Assembly (NCBI RefSeq): GCF_030159955.1
Contig: NZ_BSNK01000002.1
Span: forward strand, 1,302,001-1,366,000
Source of the DNA: Algimonas ampicilliniresistens
GTDB taxonomy: Bacteria > Pseudomonadota > Alphaproteobacteria > Caulobacterales > Maricaulaceae
Direction of reading: 5' to 3'
DNA length: 64,000 nt
Part shown: one piece after another, positions 9,041 to 16,680 of the stretch
Position numbering within the stretch: position 1 is the first letter of the stretch
Layout: each line of letters begins with the position of its first letter
The notes under the pieces: generated by a model
Databases searched by the model: none
Told to the model about the DNA's origin: nothing
Seen by the model: only the letters and a program-made list of their open reading frames with translations
Made by a program: the position numbers and the translations under genes

Positions 9041-9768
9041 TCGACTTCGTCAATTTCTTCCGGAGTCATGACTTCAGCGCCGTCCGGTGTCTCAACGACA
9101 GGCGCTTGATCGGCTCCTTCCGCGACATTATTCCCATCATCCTCTGACGGGTCTGTCGTTGGATCAACGCTCTGCGCGACCTCTGGTATATCCGATGCAC
9201 CTTCCGCTTCCGCAGTCAGTTCTAGGGCCCCAGGTGCGGCTTCAGGCTGCGGCACGGGATTGCTGGATGCCAGGCGAAGATATTCGATGACAGCAGCGCG
9301 GTCGCTTTCTTTGCGAATCCCGACGAAATTCATCTTAGTGCCTGGAAGATAGCTTTTCGGCTTAGCTAGGAAGCCATCCAGCGCCTCATAGGTCCAGCTA
9401 GTTCCTGTATCCGACATGGCTGCGGAATAGGCGAAACCAGCGTGTACGCCCTTGGTCGCGCCGACGACATTCCAAAGACCAGGTCCAGTTCCGTTGGCAC
9501 CACCCTCTTCGGCACTATGGCATGATGTGCAGTTCTTGAAGACTTTCGCGCCGCGTTCGGCATCCATAGCGGCCACCCACTCCGCCTGCGGGAACGGCAG
9601 CTCAATCTCTTCCTCAGCGCCAGAGCTCTCCAGCTCGCCAACAATATAGGCGGGAACATGCGGCACTTCATGATGCATGAGGATTTCCGGCAGTGTGCGG
9701 ATTCCCATGAAGACGAGTGCTGATGCAAGAATAGCAGCGAAAATTTTGTTATTGCCAAGCGGATCCAT
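9037..9768 (-). CDS. Membrane-anchored c-type cytochrome (CycM-like) with acidic tail
   Basis: Electron carrier tethered to the periplasmic face of the inner membrane, in alphaproteobacteria often linking the bc1 complex to a terminal oxidase. I chose the ATG at 9768, which gives the typical N-terminal anchor MDPLGNNKIFAAILASALVF. The 33 codons upstream look non-coding. Heme attachment is NC-TS-CH (Cys80, Cys83, His84), and GTKMNF supplies the axial Met. After the heme domain there is a tail of roughly 65 residues very rich in Asp, Glu and Ala. It is divergent from pheA, a conserved neighbour of cycM in alphaproteobacteria. Confidence 0.88.
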   Translation of the reverse strand: MDPLGNNKIFAAILASALVFMGIRTLPEILMHHEVPHVPAYIVGELESSGAEEEIELPFPQAEWVAAMDAERGAKVFKNCTSCHSAEEGGANGTGPGLWNVVGATKGVHAGFAYSAAMSDTGTSWTYEALDGFLAKPKSYLPGTKMNFVGIRKESDRAAVIEYLRLASSNPVPQPEAAPGALELTAEAEGASDIPEVAQSVDPTTDPSEDDGNNVAEGADQAPVVETPDGAEVMTPEEIDEVD

Positions 9769-9944
9769 GTGGGTCGGCGTCCTTGTCGTCTTGTAAAACA
9801 CGTATTTAAGCCCACGACAGGTGAGCATCGATATAGAGCGATCTAATAAGGATTTAGGTTGCGTCTGCAATTGGAAAAGGCCTTGCGGCGCAGGGACACA
9901 ACCGCTCTATTCTATCGCTTAAGAGATTAGCCGGATCAGGAAGC

Positions 9945-10784
9945 ATGAGCGAACGTATTGTCTATCAGGGAGAACCGGGGGCTTACTCCCATCTTGCCTG
10001 CCAAGAACATTTCCCCAACCTAGAGCCGTGGGCATGCCAATCCTTTGCGCAAGCCTTTGCGCGCGTGCGCGACGGCGAGGCCTACCGGGCGATGATCCCT
10101 GTCGAAAACACGGTCGCAGGGCGGGTCAGCGATATTTATCACCTGCTGCCTGAGGGCGGATTGTTCATCATCCAAGAACGTTACCAACCGATCCACCACC
10201 AACTACTCGGCGTGCCGGGATCAACTTTGGACGGAATCGAAATTGCGCGGTCCCATCCGATGGCTTTGGGTCAGGTGCGCGAACGCCTCTCGGGTCTCGG
10301 CATCAATCCGATTGCCGATGTTGATACCGCAGCGGCGGCGCGCAAAGTGGCTGAACGCGGCAATAAGACTGTCGCTGCCGTCGCGAGTCGGGTTGCGGCT
10401 GAGGTTTATGGGCTAGAAATTTTGGCAGAAGACATAGAGGATTCAGGATCCAATACGACCCGCTTTATCGTTCTCGCGAATGCAGCGGCGATTCCTGCAC
10501 GCGACTCAGGGCCGGTCGTGTCGTCCTACGTGTTTCGAACCCGCTCCGTGCCGAGTTCTCTTTACAAGGCGCTCGGCGGGTTTGCGTCCAACGGACTGAA
10601 CCTGACCAAGCTAGAAAGCTATATGATTGGCGGCGGGTTTACGGCAGCCCAATTCTACGTCGATGTTGAGGGACACCCTGAGAGCGACGCGATGCGTCAT
10701 GCTCTGGAAGAGCTAGACTTTTTCTCTGAAGATGTGCGTCATCTCGGCACCTATCCAGCTGACCCGCTACGCTCGAAACTGTGA
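9945..10784 (+). CDS. pheA: Prephenate dehydratase
   Basis: Converts prephenate to phenylpyruvate in phenylalanine synthesis. It is the monofunctional form of 279 residues, without a chorismate mutase domain. The catalytic part has YQGEPGAYSH at the N-terminus, PVENTVAGRV, and the key Thr-Arg-Phe motif in SGSNTTRFIVL. A C-terminal ACT domain (SLYKALGGFASNGLNLTKLESY) would mediate feedback inhibition by phenylalanine. AGGAAGC precedes the ATG. A YHS-domain gene follows closely. Confidence 0.94.
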   Translation: MSERIVYQGEPGAYSHLACQEHFPNLEPWACQSFAQAFARVRDGEAYRAMIPVENTVAGRVSDIYHLLPEGGLFIIQERYQPIHHQLLGVPGSTLDGIEIARSHPMALGQVRERLSGLGINPIADVDTAAAARKVAERGNKTVAAVASRVAAEVYGLEILAEDIEDSGSNTTRFIVLANAAAIPARDSGPVVSSYVFRTRSVPSSLYKALGGFASNGLNLTKLESYMIGGGFTAAQFYVDVEGHPESDAMRHALEELDFFSEDVRHLGTYPADPLRSKL

Positions 10785-10809
10785 TGGGATGGGCCTTGTG
10801 AGGGTGAGT

Positions 10810-11283
10810 ATGGCGGGCCACATAGGTTGGATGAAGTCTCTTATAATTGCAGCCTTTCTAGCCGTCACAACGGCGTGTGTGCCCGCTTCAGCGCTCGCAC
10901 AAAAACCAGAAATTTATACCTCTTGGCGTAATAATGTGGCTGTGGACGGCTATGATGTCGTCAGCTTTCACGCTGGCAAACCCGTTAAGGGCCGAACCAA
11001 TTATGTGACCCGTTATAAGGCCGCGATCTGGCAGTTTGATACGCAGGCTAATCTGGATCTCTTTCTCATGAATCCATCGGCCTTTGAGCCCCAATATGGC
11101 GGCTATTGTGCGTGGGCTGTGGCGAAGGAAAAGCTCGCGCCCGGCAAAGCCGAACATTGGCATGTCGAGGACGGTAAGCTTTATTTGAACTATTCAAAGC
11201 GTGTGAAGAAGCGCTGGGACGCGCTGCGTGAGGAATTTATCACAGAGGCCGATGATCGTTGGCCAGAGCTACTAAACGACTAG
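10810..11283 (+). CDS. Exported YHS domain protein
   Basis: Small secreted or membrane-anchored protein of about 157 residues carrying one YHS-like domain (about residues 50-120), named after its conserved residues. It has the VAVDGYDVVSFHAGKPVKG core and the YGGYCAWAVA motif. Related domains are associated with metal binding. The start at 10810 has a GAGGG site 5 bases upstream. An internal ATG at 10831 would begin directly at the hydrophobic signal MKSLIIAAFLAVTTACVPASALAQ. It follows pheA by 25 bases and may share its transcript. Function unknown. Confidence 0.75.
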   Translation: MAGHIGWMKSLIIAAFLAVTTACVPASALAQKPEIYTSWRNNVAVDGYDVVSFHAGKPVKGRTNYVTRYKAAIWQFDTQANLDLFLMNPSAFEPQYGGYCAWAVAKEKLAPGKAEHWHVEDGKLYLNYSKRVKKRWDALREEFITEADDRWPELLND

Positions 11284-11292
11284 GGGTTAGTC

Positions 11293-12195
11293 TTATTGTC
11301 GAGATAGCCACGCTTTCAGCAATTGATGGGCAATCGTGGTTTGCATCGGCCGCATGAAGGCCTGACCCGTACCCTCAAACACGGCTTCGACCTCCGCGCG
11401 GGTGAACCAGCGCGCGTCTTCCAGCTCATTTTTGTCGACATTGATCGTCTTGTCTGCCGCCTGACTGACCAGACCGACCATAAGCTGTGAGGGGAATGGC
11501 CAAGGCTGGCAGAATAAATAGCGGTGCTGGCTGAGCGTGGCGCCAACTTCTTCCATCCCTTCACGTGTCGCCGCTTCCTCTAGGGTCTCACCGGGTGAGA
11601 CAAAGCCCGCTAGGGCGGAATAATATCCCGGCGGCCAGCTCGGTCCGCGACCGAGCAAGACAGAGTCCTCATGTTCGATCAGGAAGATCACGACCGGATT
11701 GACGCGCGGGAAATGCTCCGTCTCACACGCCCCGCAAACCCGTTTTGCGCCGCCATCACTCGATTGCGTCGCCTGTCCGCACTGGGCGCAGAAGGGATGG
11801 GTCCGATGCCAATCAAAGATTGATCGGGCGCGACCCGCGACAGCGAGCTCATCCGGCGCGAGCTGATGGCCCTGCATACGCAAATCGATCAAAGCCTCTG
11901 GCGGGAGCAGGCTGTCATCTTTCAACGAGGCGGCAAAGACCGGATCGCCGTCATTCTCCAGGCCCAGAAAGATCAGACCCGGGTCGTAAAGCGGTAGGCC
12001 GCCGACTGCATTCGGCGCAGCGCGCAAAAGCTGCGGCCCGTCTGACGCGACCTGACCTTTATGCATCAGAACAACGCTAGCCTTGGGGTGGGACTGTAAA
12101 AGGGCGAGCGAACCCTCACTTCGGTCCATTTCGGCAAAATCGACCCGCGATCCGGCAAAAGGAATAGGGCAGTCGGGCATAAAAGTGTCGTTCAT
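11293..12195 (-). CDS. nudC: NADH pyrophosphatase / NAD-decapping Nudix hydrolase NudC
   Basis: Hydrolyses NAD(H) to NMN(H) and AMP, and in characterised NudC enzymes also removes NAD caps from RNA. In the 300-residue protein a zinc ribbon (CAQCG and CGAC) sits mid-protein. The Nudix box follows as GETLEEAATREGMEEVG, the exact GX5EX7REUXEEXGU pattern. QPWPFPSQLMVG after the box is the signature that separates NudC from other Nudix enzymes. The N-terminal domain is divergent, as usual. It is convergent with the YHS gene, 9 bases apart. Confidence 0.93.
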   Translation of the reverse strand: MNDTFMPDCPIPFAGSRVDFAEMDRSEGSLALLQSHPKASVVLMHKGQVASDGPQLLRAAPNAVGGLPLYDPGLIFLGLENDGDPVFAASLKDDSLLPPEALIDLRMQGHQLAPDELAVAGRARSIFDWHRTHPFCAQCGQATQSSDGGAKRVCGACETEHFPRVNPVVIFLIEHEDSVLLGRGPSWPPGYYSALAGFVSPGETLEEAATREGMEEVGATLSQHRYLFCQPWPFPSQLMVGLVSQAADKTINVDKNELEDARWFTRAEVEAVFEGTGQAFMRPMQTTIAHQLLKAWLSRQ

Positions 12196-12262
12196 TCAGC
12201 GGCCCTAACCATTCCAAGGGCGCATGGCAATTAAACGGAATTAATATAATGATAACAAACTG

Positions 12263-12291
12263 TTGCGTTGAGAGCACACTGCTTTTGTAAT
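12263..12291 (+). promoter_or_regulatory. Candidate sigma-70-type promoter of the barrel protein gene
   Basis: TTGCGT at 12263-12268, 17 bases, then TGTAAT at 12286-12291 (5 of 6 to TATAAT). The spacing is ideal but the -35 is weak. It would leave a leader of roughly 75 bases before the start codon. Confidence 0.4.
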
Positions 12292-12375
12292 GTCAGGGGA
12301 GGGTTGGAACTGATCGTAAACGTCTCCAGTTGAATGCGTAGTGCACCCCCGCACATACATTTTATGGAGCATCTC

Positions 12376-12909
12376 ATGAAGATTGCAAAAATTACCGCAG
12401 CGGCTGCCGCTATCGCCATGATCGGCGGATCGGCTATGGCCCAAGATGGTCAAGCCTATGTCGGCGTCGGCGTCGATGCTGTCGAGTTTGACAGCTACAA
12501 CCTATCCGGAAAACTGGGCTACAATTTCAACGAATTCTTTGGCGTTGAAGGCCAAGGTGGCTTTGGCATCATTGATCAAGAAGAAACCATCGGCGGCGTT
12601 CAAGCCGAAGCTGGCATCGACTATTATCTGTCCGGTTTTGTGACGGGTCGCTTACCAATGTCAGATCAGTTCGAGTTGATTGGTCGCGCTGGCTATTACT
12701 TCGGCGAAGTCGAAGGCTCTGTTGGCAATGTCAGCGTTAGCGAAGACGTTGATGGATTTGCTGCCGGTGTTGGTGGTCAGTTCAATTTCGGTCCGGGCAA
12801 TATGAACGGCATCCGCGCCGAATATACTTATCTTGATGTCAATACAGGGACGTCCAATCTGGACGGAGACGGAGACCTTTGGTCGCTCTCTTTCATTCGT
12901 AAGTTCTAG
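12376..12909 (+). CDS. Outer-membrane beta-barrel protein (OmpA-like small barrel)
   Basis: A 177-residue protein with a clear signal peptide (MKIAKITAAAAAIAMIGGSAMA, cleaved before QDGQ). Alternating amphipathic strands follow, consistent with an eight-stranded barrel. It ends in a terminal Phe (SFIRKF), the usual BAM recognition signal. Acidic loops and a Gly/Asp-rich turn near the end (NLDGDGD) suggest surface exposure. GGAG lies 6 bases before the ATG at 12376; upstream in-frame codons are not convincing. It is a single-gene unit with its own terminator. The specific role cannot be read from the sequence. Confidence 0.82.
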   Translation: MKIAKITAAAAAIAMIGGSAMAQDGQAYVGVGVDAVEFDSYNLSGKLGYNFNEFFGVEGQGGFGIIDQEETIGGVQAEAGIDYYLSGFVTGRLPMSDQFELIGRAGYYFGEVEGSVGNVSVSEDVDGFAAGVGGQFNFGPGNMNGIRAEYTYLDVNTGTSNLDGDGDLWSLSFIRKF

Positions 12910-12933
12910 ATCTGTCCTAACGATTGAATGTGA

Positions 12934-12966
12934 GCTCGCTGCGCATCTCGCGCAGCGAGCTTTTTT
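12934..12966 (+). terminator. Rho-independent terminator of the barrel protein gene
   Basis: An 11-bp perfect stem (12934-12944 with 12950-12960, 5-base loop) is followed by six T residues (12961-12966). It separates the barrel gene from ffs. Confidence 0.92.
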
Positions 12967-12980
12967 GTGCACGGCCCGGC

Positions 12981-13008
12981 TTGTCAGGTCTTGATGAGGT
13001 TGCCATAT
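12981..13008 (+). promoter_or_regulatory. Candidate ffs promoter
   Basis: TTGTCA at 12981-12986, 16 bases, then CCATAT at 13003-13008 (or CATATG one base later). Initiation 7-9 bases downstream would place the RNA 5' end at the base of the predicted SRP helix. Confidence 0.4.
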
Positions 13009-13015
13009 GCAGCCT

Positions 13016-13112
13016 CGGAAGATCGGCCCGGACGTGGGCTTTCGCCAACCCGGTCAGGTCGGGAACGAAGCAGCCGTAACGATCAGCTCGCGGGTCGGAT
13101 CCCGGTCTTCCA
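13016..13112 (+). ncRNA. ffs: Signal recognition particle RNA (4.5S type)
   Basis: RNA scaffold of the SRP, which with Ffh targets membrane proteins to the translocon. The conserved apical region lies at about 13051-13076: GGTCAGGTC, a GGAA tetraloop, then GAAGCAGCC. CTTTCGCCAACCC before it and GTAACGAT after it match the alphaproteobacterial form. The ends pair as 13017-13026 with 13102-13111 (ten pairs, one G-T). The tetraloop closing pair is G-C rather than the C-G of E. coli, a swap that keeps pairing. Ends are inferred from pairing. The P450 stop on the other strand is 4 bases away. Confidence 0.9.
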
Positions 13113-13115
13113 CTT

Positions 13116-14537
13116 TCACCGTTTCTCCACACGCATCATCAAAGGCTTTTCGGGCCGGATCGTTACGCGGGCCAGTGGCCATGGATGTGGACCGTCGAGG
13201 CTTAATCTATAGCGACGCGCGATCAGAGTGGTCAGAATCATAGCTTCGATTTGGGCGAAGCGCGCGCCGATGCAGACACGCGGACCCAAGCCGAACGGTA
13301 GGTATTGGAAGCGCCCGATCTTGGTCTTCGCTTCTGGTAGAAAGCGCTCTGGCACAAAGGCGTCCGGTTGATCCCATAGCTGCCGATGACGATGCACCAT
13401 CCAGAGATTACCGAACACGATGGCGCCTTCGGGTAGGGCTTTTCCTGCTAGCGTCTCGTCACGGTTAAGCTCGCGCGAGAGGAACGGCGCGGGCGGATAA
13501 AGCCGCATGGCTTCGTCCAGACAGGCGCGGGTGAAGGGCAGGGCGTCCGGCCAATTCTGAGGTGGCTGGGTAATGTCGAGCCCGTCCACTTCGTCTTCCA
13601 AACGCGCGCGGGCCTCTGTGTCCTGCGACAAAAGGTAGAATAACCAAGTCAGGGCGCGCGATGTCGTCTCGTGTCCGGCTGCAATGAAGGTAATCAGCTG
13701 ATCGACTAGTTGATCTTCGCTCAAGGGATCACTGCCGGCATCGGTGGACGTCAGAAGTAGGGTGAGAAGATCGTCCGGGACCGTCTCGCCTGTGTCGATC
13801 CGCGTTCGACGGTTTTCTCCAAGCTGCCCAATGCGCGTGCGTAATCGCTTCACAATTCCCATGCGCCCGATCCGGGTGAAGCGCGGAACCCATTGCGGAA
13901 CATTGGTCAGATCGAACGGATCGGGGCGACCCATGCTGGATAGGAAGCGATCAATATCGTGTAAGCTCGCCTGTCGTCCGCCGTCCAACTCACCAGAGAA
14001 CAAAACGTCTGAAAGAACCTGATAGGTCAGATCGACGCAGACTTGGTCGAAGGCTACCGTCTCTTTGCTCAGTAATCGATCCAGATGTCCCTCGGTCGTG
14101 CTCGCCATGCCCTGCGCGAACCCATTCACATGGCGCGGTGTGAAGATCGGGGCGAGGGCGCGGCGATCATGCTTCCAACGTTCCCCTTCTGACGTCAGTA
14201 GTCCTTCGCGTAGAACAGGTTTGAGAATCGCATTGCGGATACCGGACAGACGCAGAGCGTCGGCTTTGGCGACGAAGGTTTCGCGAATCGTATCGGGGTG
14301 ACTGGGCGTGAAAAAGGTCCGACCCATGCCAGTTGCCACGTCATCAAAACCTTCAAGAGACTCGACTGTCTGACCGAATATCGGGTTTTTGGATGAGGCG
14401 AATAGGTAGCGGATCCAGTCGATCCGATCCCAATCGGACACGGATCTTTCAATGGGCAGTGGGCCGGGCGGCACGAACCGTCCCTCTTCCCAGCGCGGTT
14501 CGGGTCGAAAGGAATAGTCGTGTCGGCTTTTGCCCAT
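13116..14537 (-). CDS. Cytochrome P450 monooxygenase
   Basis: Heme-thiolate monooxygenase of about 473 residues, substrate unknown. Clear P450 landmarks are the I-helix AAGHETTSRAL, the K-helix ExxR in LDEAMRLYPPAP, the PERF segment (FVPERFLPE), and the heme loop FGLGPRVCIG with Cys422 as thiolate ligand. It is longer than the CYP153-type P450 in this window and resembles the class that includes CYP102-like and eukaryotic-type enzymes. No signal anchor is visible. I chose the ATG at 14537; 13 further codons are open upstream without a ribosome site. It lies between ffs and dnaX on the opposite strand. No ferredoxin gene is adjacent. Confidence 0.88.
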   Translation of the reverse strand: MGKSRHDYSFRPEPRWEEGRFVPPGPLPIERSVSDWDRIDWIRYLFASSKNPIFGQTVESLEGFDDVATGMGRTFFTPSHPDTIRETFVAKADALRLSGIRNAILKPVLREGLLTSEGERWKHDRRALAPIFTPRHVNGFAQGMASTTEGHLDRLLSKETVAFDQVCVDLTYQVLSDVLFSGELDGGRQASLHDIDRFLSSMGRPDPFDLTNVPQWVPRFTRIGRMGIVKRLRTRIGQLGENRRTRIDTGETVPDDLLTLLLTSTDAGSDPLSEDQLVDQLITFIAAGHETTSRALTWLFYLLSQDTEARARLEDEVDGLDITQPPQNWPDALPFTRACLDEAMRLYPPAPFLSRELNRDETLAGKALPEGAIVFGNLWMVHRHRQLWDQPDAFVPERFLPEAKTKIGRFQYLPFGLGPRVCIGARFAQIEAMILTTLIARRYRLSLDGPHPWPLARVTIRPEKPLMMRVEKR

Positions 14538-14623
14538 AATCTGTCTCTGCGGTCGCCTGCGCCTGTGCGCAACCATTCAAGCGATGTTTGCAAGCATGGC
14601 TGGCCTGCATATAGGTTAGGGTC

Positions 14624-16357
14624 ATGGCCGACAGTTCCAGCAATCAGACCTATCAGGTCCTCGCCCGCAAATACCGCCCGTCCACCTTTGAGGATATGAT
14701 CGGGCAGGATGCGATGGTGACGACGCTGAGTAATGCCTTCAAGACGGGCCGGGTCGCTCATGCCTTCATGCTGACGGGTGTGCGCGGGATCGGCAAGACA
14801 ACAACGGCGCGCTTGCTGGCACGTGCCCTCAACTATGAAACGGACACGATTGATCACCCATCCGTCGATTTAGCCACTCCGGGGCGACACTGCGAGGCGA
14901 TCATGTCGTCGACGCATATGGATGTGTTGGAAATGGACGCGGCATCGCGCACCGGCGTCGATAATATGCGCGAGCTGCTCGACGGGGTTCGCTACGCGCC
15001 TGCCGACGCACGCTACAAAGTCTACATCATCGATGAGGTCCACATGCTCAGCGCGGGAGCGTTTAACGCACTGCTGAAAACGCTGGAAGAGCCGCCGGAC
15101 CACGCCAAATTTATCTTTGCCACAACAGAAATCCGCAAAGTCCCGATTACGGTGCTGTCGCGCTGCCAGCGGTTCGATCTGCGCCGCGTCGAAGCGGACA
15201 TTCTCTCTGAACATCTCAAAGCCATCGCAGCGAAAGAAAAGGTCGCGATGTCGGATGACGGCTTCGCTCTGATCGCTCGCGCGGCTGAAGGCTCTGTGCG
15301 TGACGGCCTATCGCTGCTCGATCAAGCCATCGTGCAGAGCGGTCTGTCTGGCGACGAAGTCACGGGTGAACAAGTTCGGTCTATGCTGGGTCTGGCCGAC
15401 CGTGTGCGCCTGATCGATCTGTTTGAACATGCGATGAGCGGCGACGCCAAAGCCTCTCTGACTGCCATGCGGGCGCAATATGATGACGGCGCAGCACCAG
15501 AGGTCGTAATGGGTGATCTGCTCGATATTTGCCACGAAGTCTCGCGCGCGCAGACATTGGGTGAAGACGCGGCTTTTGATTTTGCTCCGGATCAGGTCGA
15601 ACGGTTGCGAGGTCTCGGCGAACAATTCTCTACTGGCCAACTGACCCGTGCCTGGCAGATTTTGATGAGCGCGCACGGTGAAGTTCGCCAAGCGCCCGTA
15701 CCGCTTGCGGCTGCGGAAATGGCGCTGCTTAAACTCGCGCTAGCCGGACAAATGCCGCCGCCTGAACTCGCCGCTCAGATCATTCGCGAAGCGCAGAAAA
15801 TGCAAAGCGAAGGCGGTGAGGGGTTACCGCAACTGAAGCCCGATGCGCCGAAAACCTCGACAGCATCTGGGCCGTCCACGCCGCCCCCCAGTCGATCGGT
15901 TAGCCAATCAGCGTCCCACACAGCCGCCATGACCGCGCCAAAACCGATCACGCCCGCTGCGCCGACGCTACAGCTTGAGAGTTTCGCGGACTATGTCGAA
16001 CAGGTTGATGATCTGCGCCTGCGCTCCGATCTCGAACGCTATGTGAGCGTCGTCAGTTTTGCGGACGGTGCGGCCGAGGTGCATATCACCGAGCCGCGCC
16101 ACAACGCCGTGCTGGGTCGCATGGTGCGGTCGCTACAAGAACTGACTGGTAAGCCGTGGTTGGTGAGCCCAGTAGATAAGATCGGTGAACCGCCGTTGGC
16201 AGACCAGCGCCGAACGGCCAAAGCGGAGCAGGCGGAAAAAGACCGCGCCCATCCCGCGTTTGACCATCCGCTGCTGAAAAATGCCAAACTGCTTGAGATC
16301 ACGGACCGCTCTCCCAATGTAATCGCGGCAGACTTCAAATCCGGAGATGAAACATGA
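14624..16357 (+). CDS. dnaX: DNA polymerase III subunit gamma/tau
   Basis: Clamp-loader ATPase that loads the beta clamp and organises the replisome. In the 577-residue protein, Walker A is GVRGIGKTT (residues 52-60). Walker B and sensor regions include IIDEVHMLS, FATTEIRKVPITVLSRCQRFDLRR and GSVRDGLSLLDQA. The zinc-binding module normally has four Cys, but here only Cys90 remains (RHCEAIMSSTHMDVLEMDAAS). Domain III and a Pro/Ser-rich linker (about 405-440) precede a C-terminal tau-type domain. No convincing frameshift heptamer for a separate gamma form was seen. Its stop overlaps the ybaB start (ATGA). Confidence 0.95.
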   Translation: MADSSSNQTYQVLARKYRPSTFEDMIGQDAMVTTLSNAFKTGRVAHAFMLTGVRGIGKTTTARLLARALNYETDTIDHPSVDLATPGRHCEAIMSSTHMDVLEMDAASRTGVDNMRELLDGVRYAPADARYKVYIIDEVHMLSAGAFNALLKTLEEPPDHAKFIFATTEIRKVPITVLSRCQRFDLRRVEADILSEHLKAIAAKEKVAMSDDGFALIARAAEGSVRDGLSLLDQAIVQSGLSGDEVTGEQVRSMLGLADRVRLIDLFEHAMSGDAKASLTAMRAQYDDGAAPEVVMGDLLDICHEVSRAQTLGEDAAFDFAPDQVERLRGLGEQFSTGQLTRAWQILMSAHGEVRQAPVPLAAAEMALLKLALAGQMPPPELAAQIIREAQKMQSEGGEGLPQLKPDAPKTSTASGPSTPPPSRSVSQSASHTAAMTAPKPITPAAPTLQLESFADYVEQVDDLRLRSDLERYVSVVSFADGAAEVHITEPRHNAVLGRMVRSLQELTGKPWLVSPVDKIGEPPLADQRRTAKAEQAEKDRAHPAFDHPLLKNAKLLEITDRSPNVIAADFKSGDET

Positions 16358-16680
16358 AAGACCTGATGGGCCTGATGAAACAGGCCAAAGAAATGCAGGC
16401 CAAAATGGAAGCTGCGCAGGCTCAAGTCGCTGATACAGAAGCGACCGGTCGCTCAGGCGGTGGGCTTGTTACTGTGACCCTGGCGGGTGGCGGCAACATG
16501 AAAGCGCTCAACCTTGATCCGTCCTTGCTGGGCGGAGCCGAAGATAAAGAGATGCTCGAAGACTTGATTATTGCCGCCTACCAGGACGCCAAGGTTAAAC
16601 TCGATCAAGCGGCGGCCGAGACGATGAAATCGGCGATGGGCGGCATGTCGCTCCCGCCCGGCATGAAGATGCCGTTTTAA
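16354..16680 (+). CDS. ybaB: YbaB/EbfC family nucleoid-associated protein
   Basis: Small DNA-binding protein of 108 residues, a dimeric nucleoid-associated protein in characterised members. It begins MKDLMGLMKQAKEMQAKMEAAQAQVADTE, the family's N-terminal helix. The central GGGLVTVTLAGGGNMKALNLDPSLL strand region and a Met/Gly-rich C-terminus (GGMSLPPGMKMPF) follow. The start codon overlaps the dnaX stop by 4 bases, the standard coupling. The usual third gene, recR, is not next; an exported TIM-barrel gene begins immediately after the stop. Confidence 0.94.
   Translation: MKDLMGLMKQAKEMQAKMEAAQAQVADTEATGRSGGGLVTVTLAGGGNMKALNLDPSLLGGAEDKEMLEDLIIAAYQDAKVKLDQAAAETMKSAMGGMSLPPGMKMPF

Noticed and set aside
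12231-12244. TTAA-N6-TTAA upstream of the barrel gene as a CtrA site
   Set aside because: The spacer is six bases instead of seven, and AT-rich spacers produce such matches by chance.
14624-16357. Programmed frameshift site in dnaX for a short gamma form
   Set aside because: No A-AAA-AAG-type heptamer with a downstream stem was found; the A runs near 16275 are short and not in a suitable frame.
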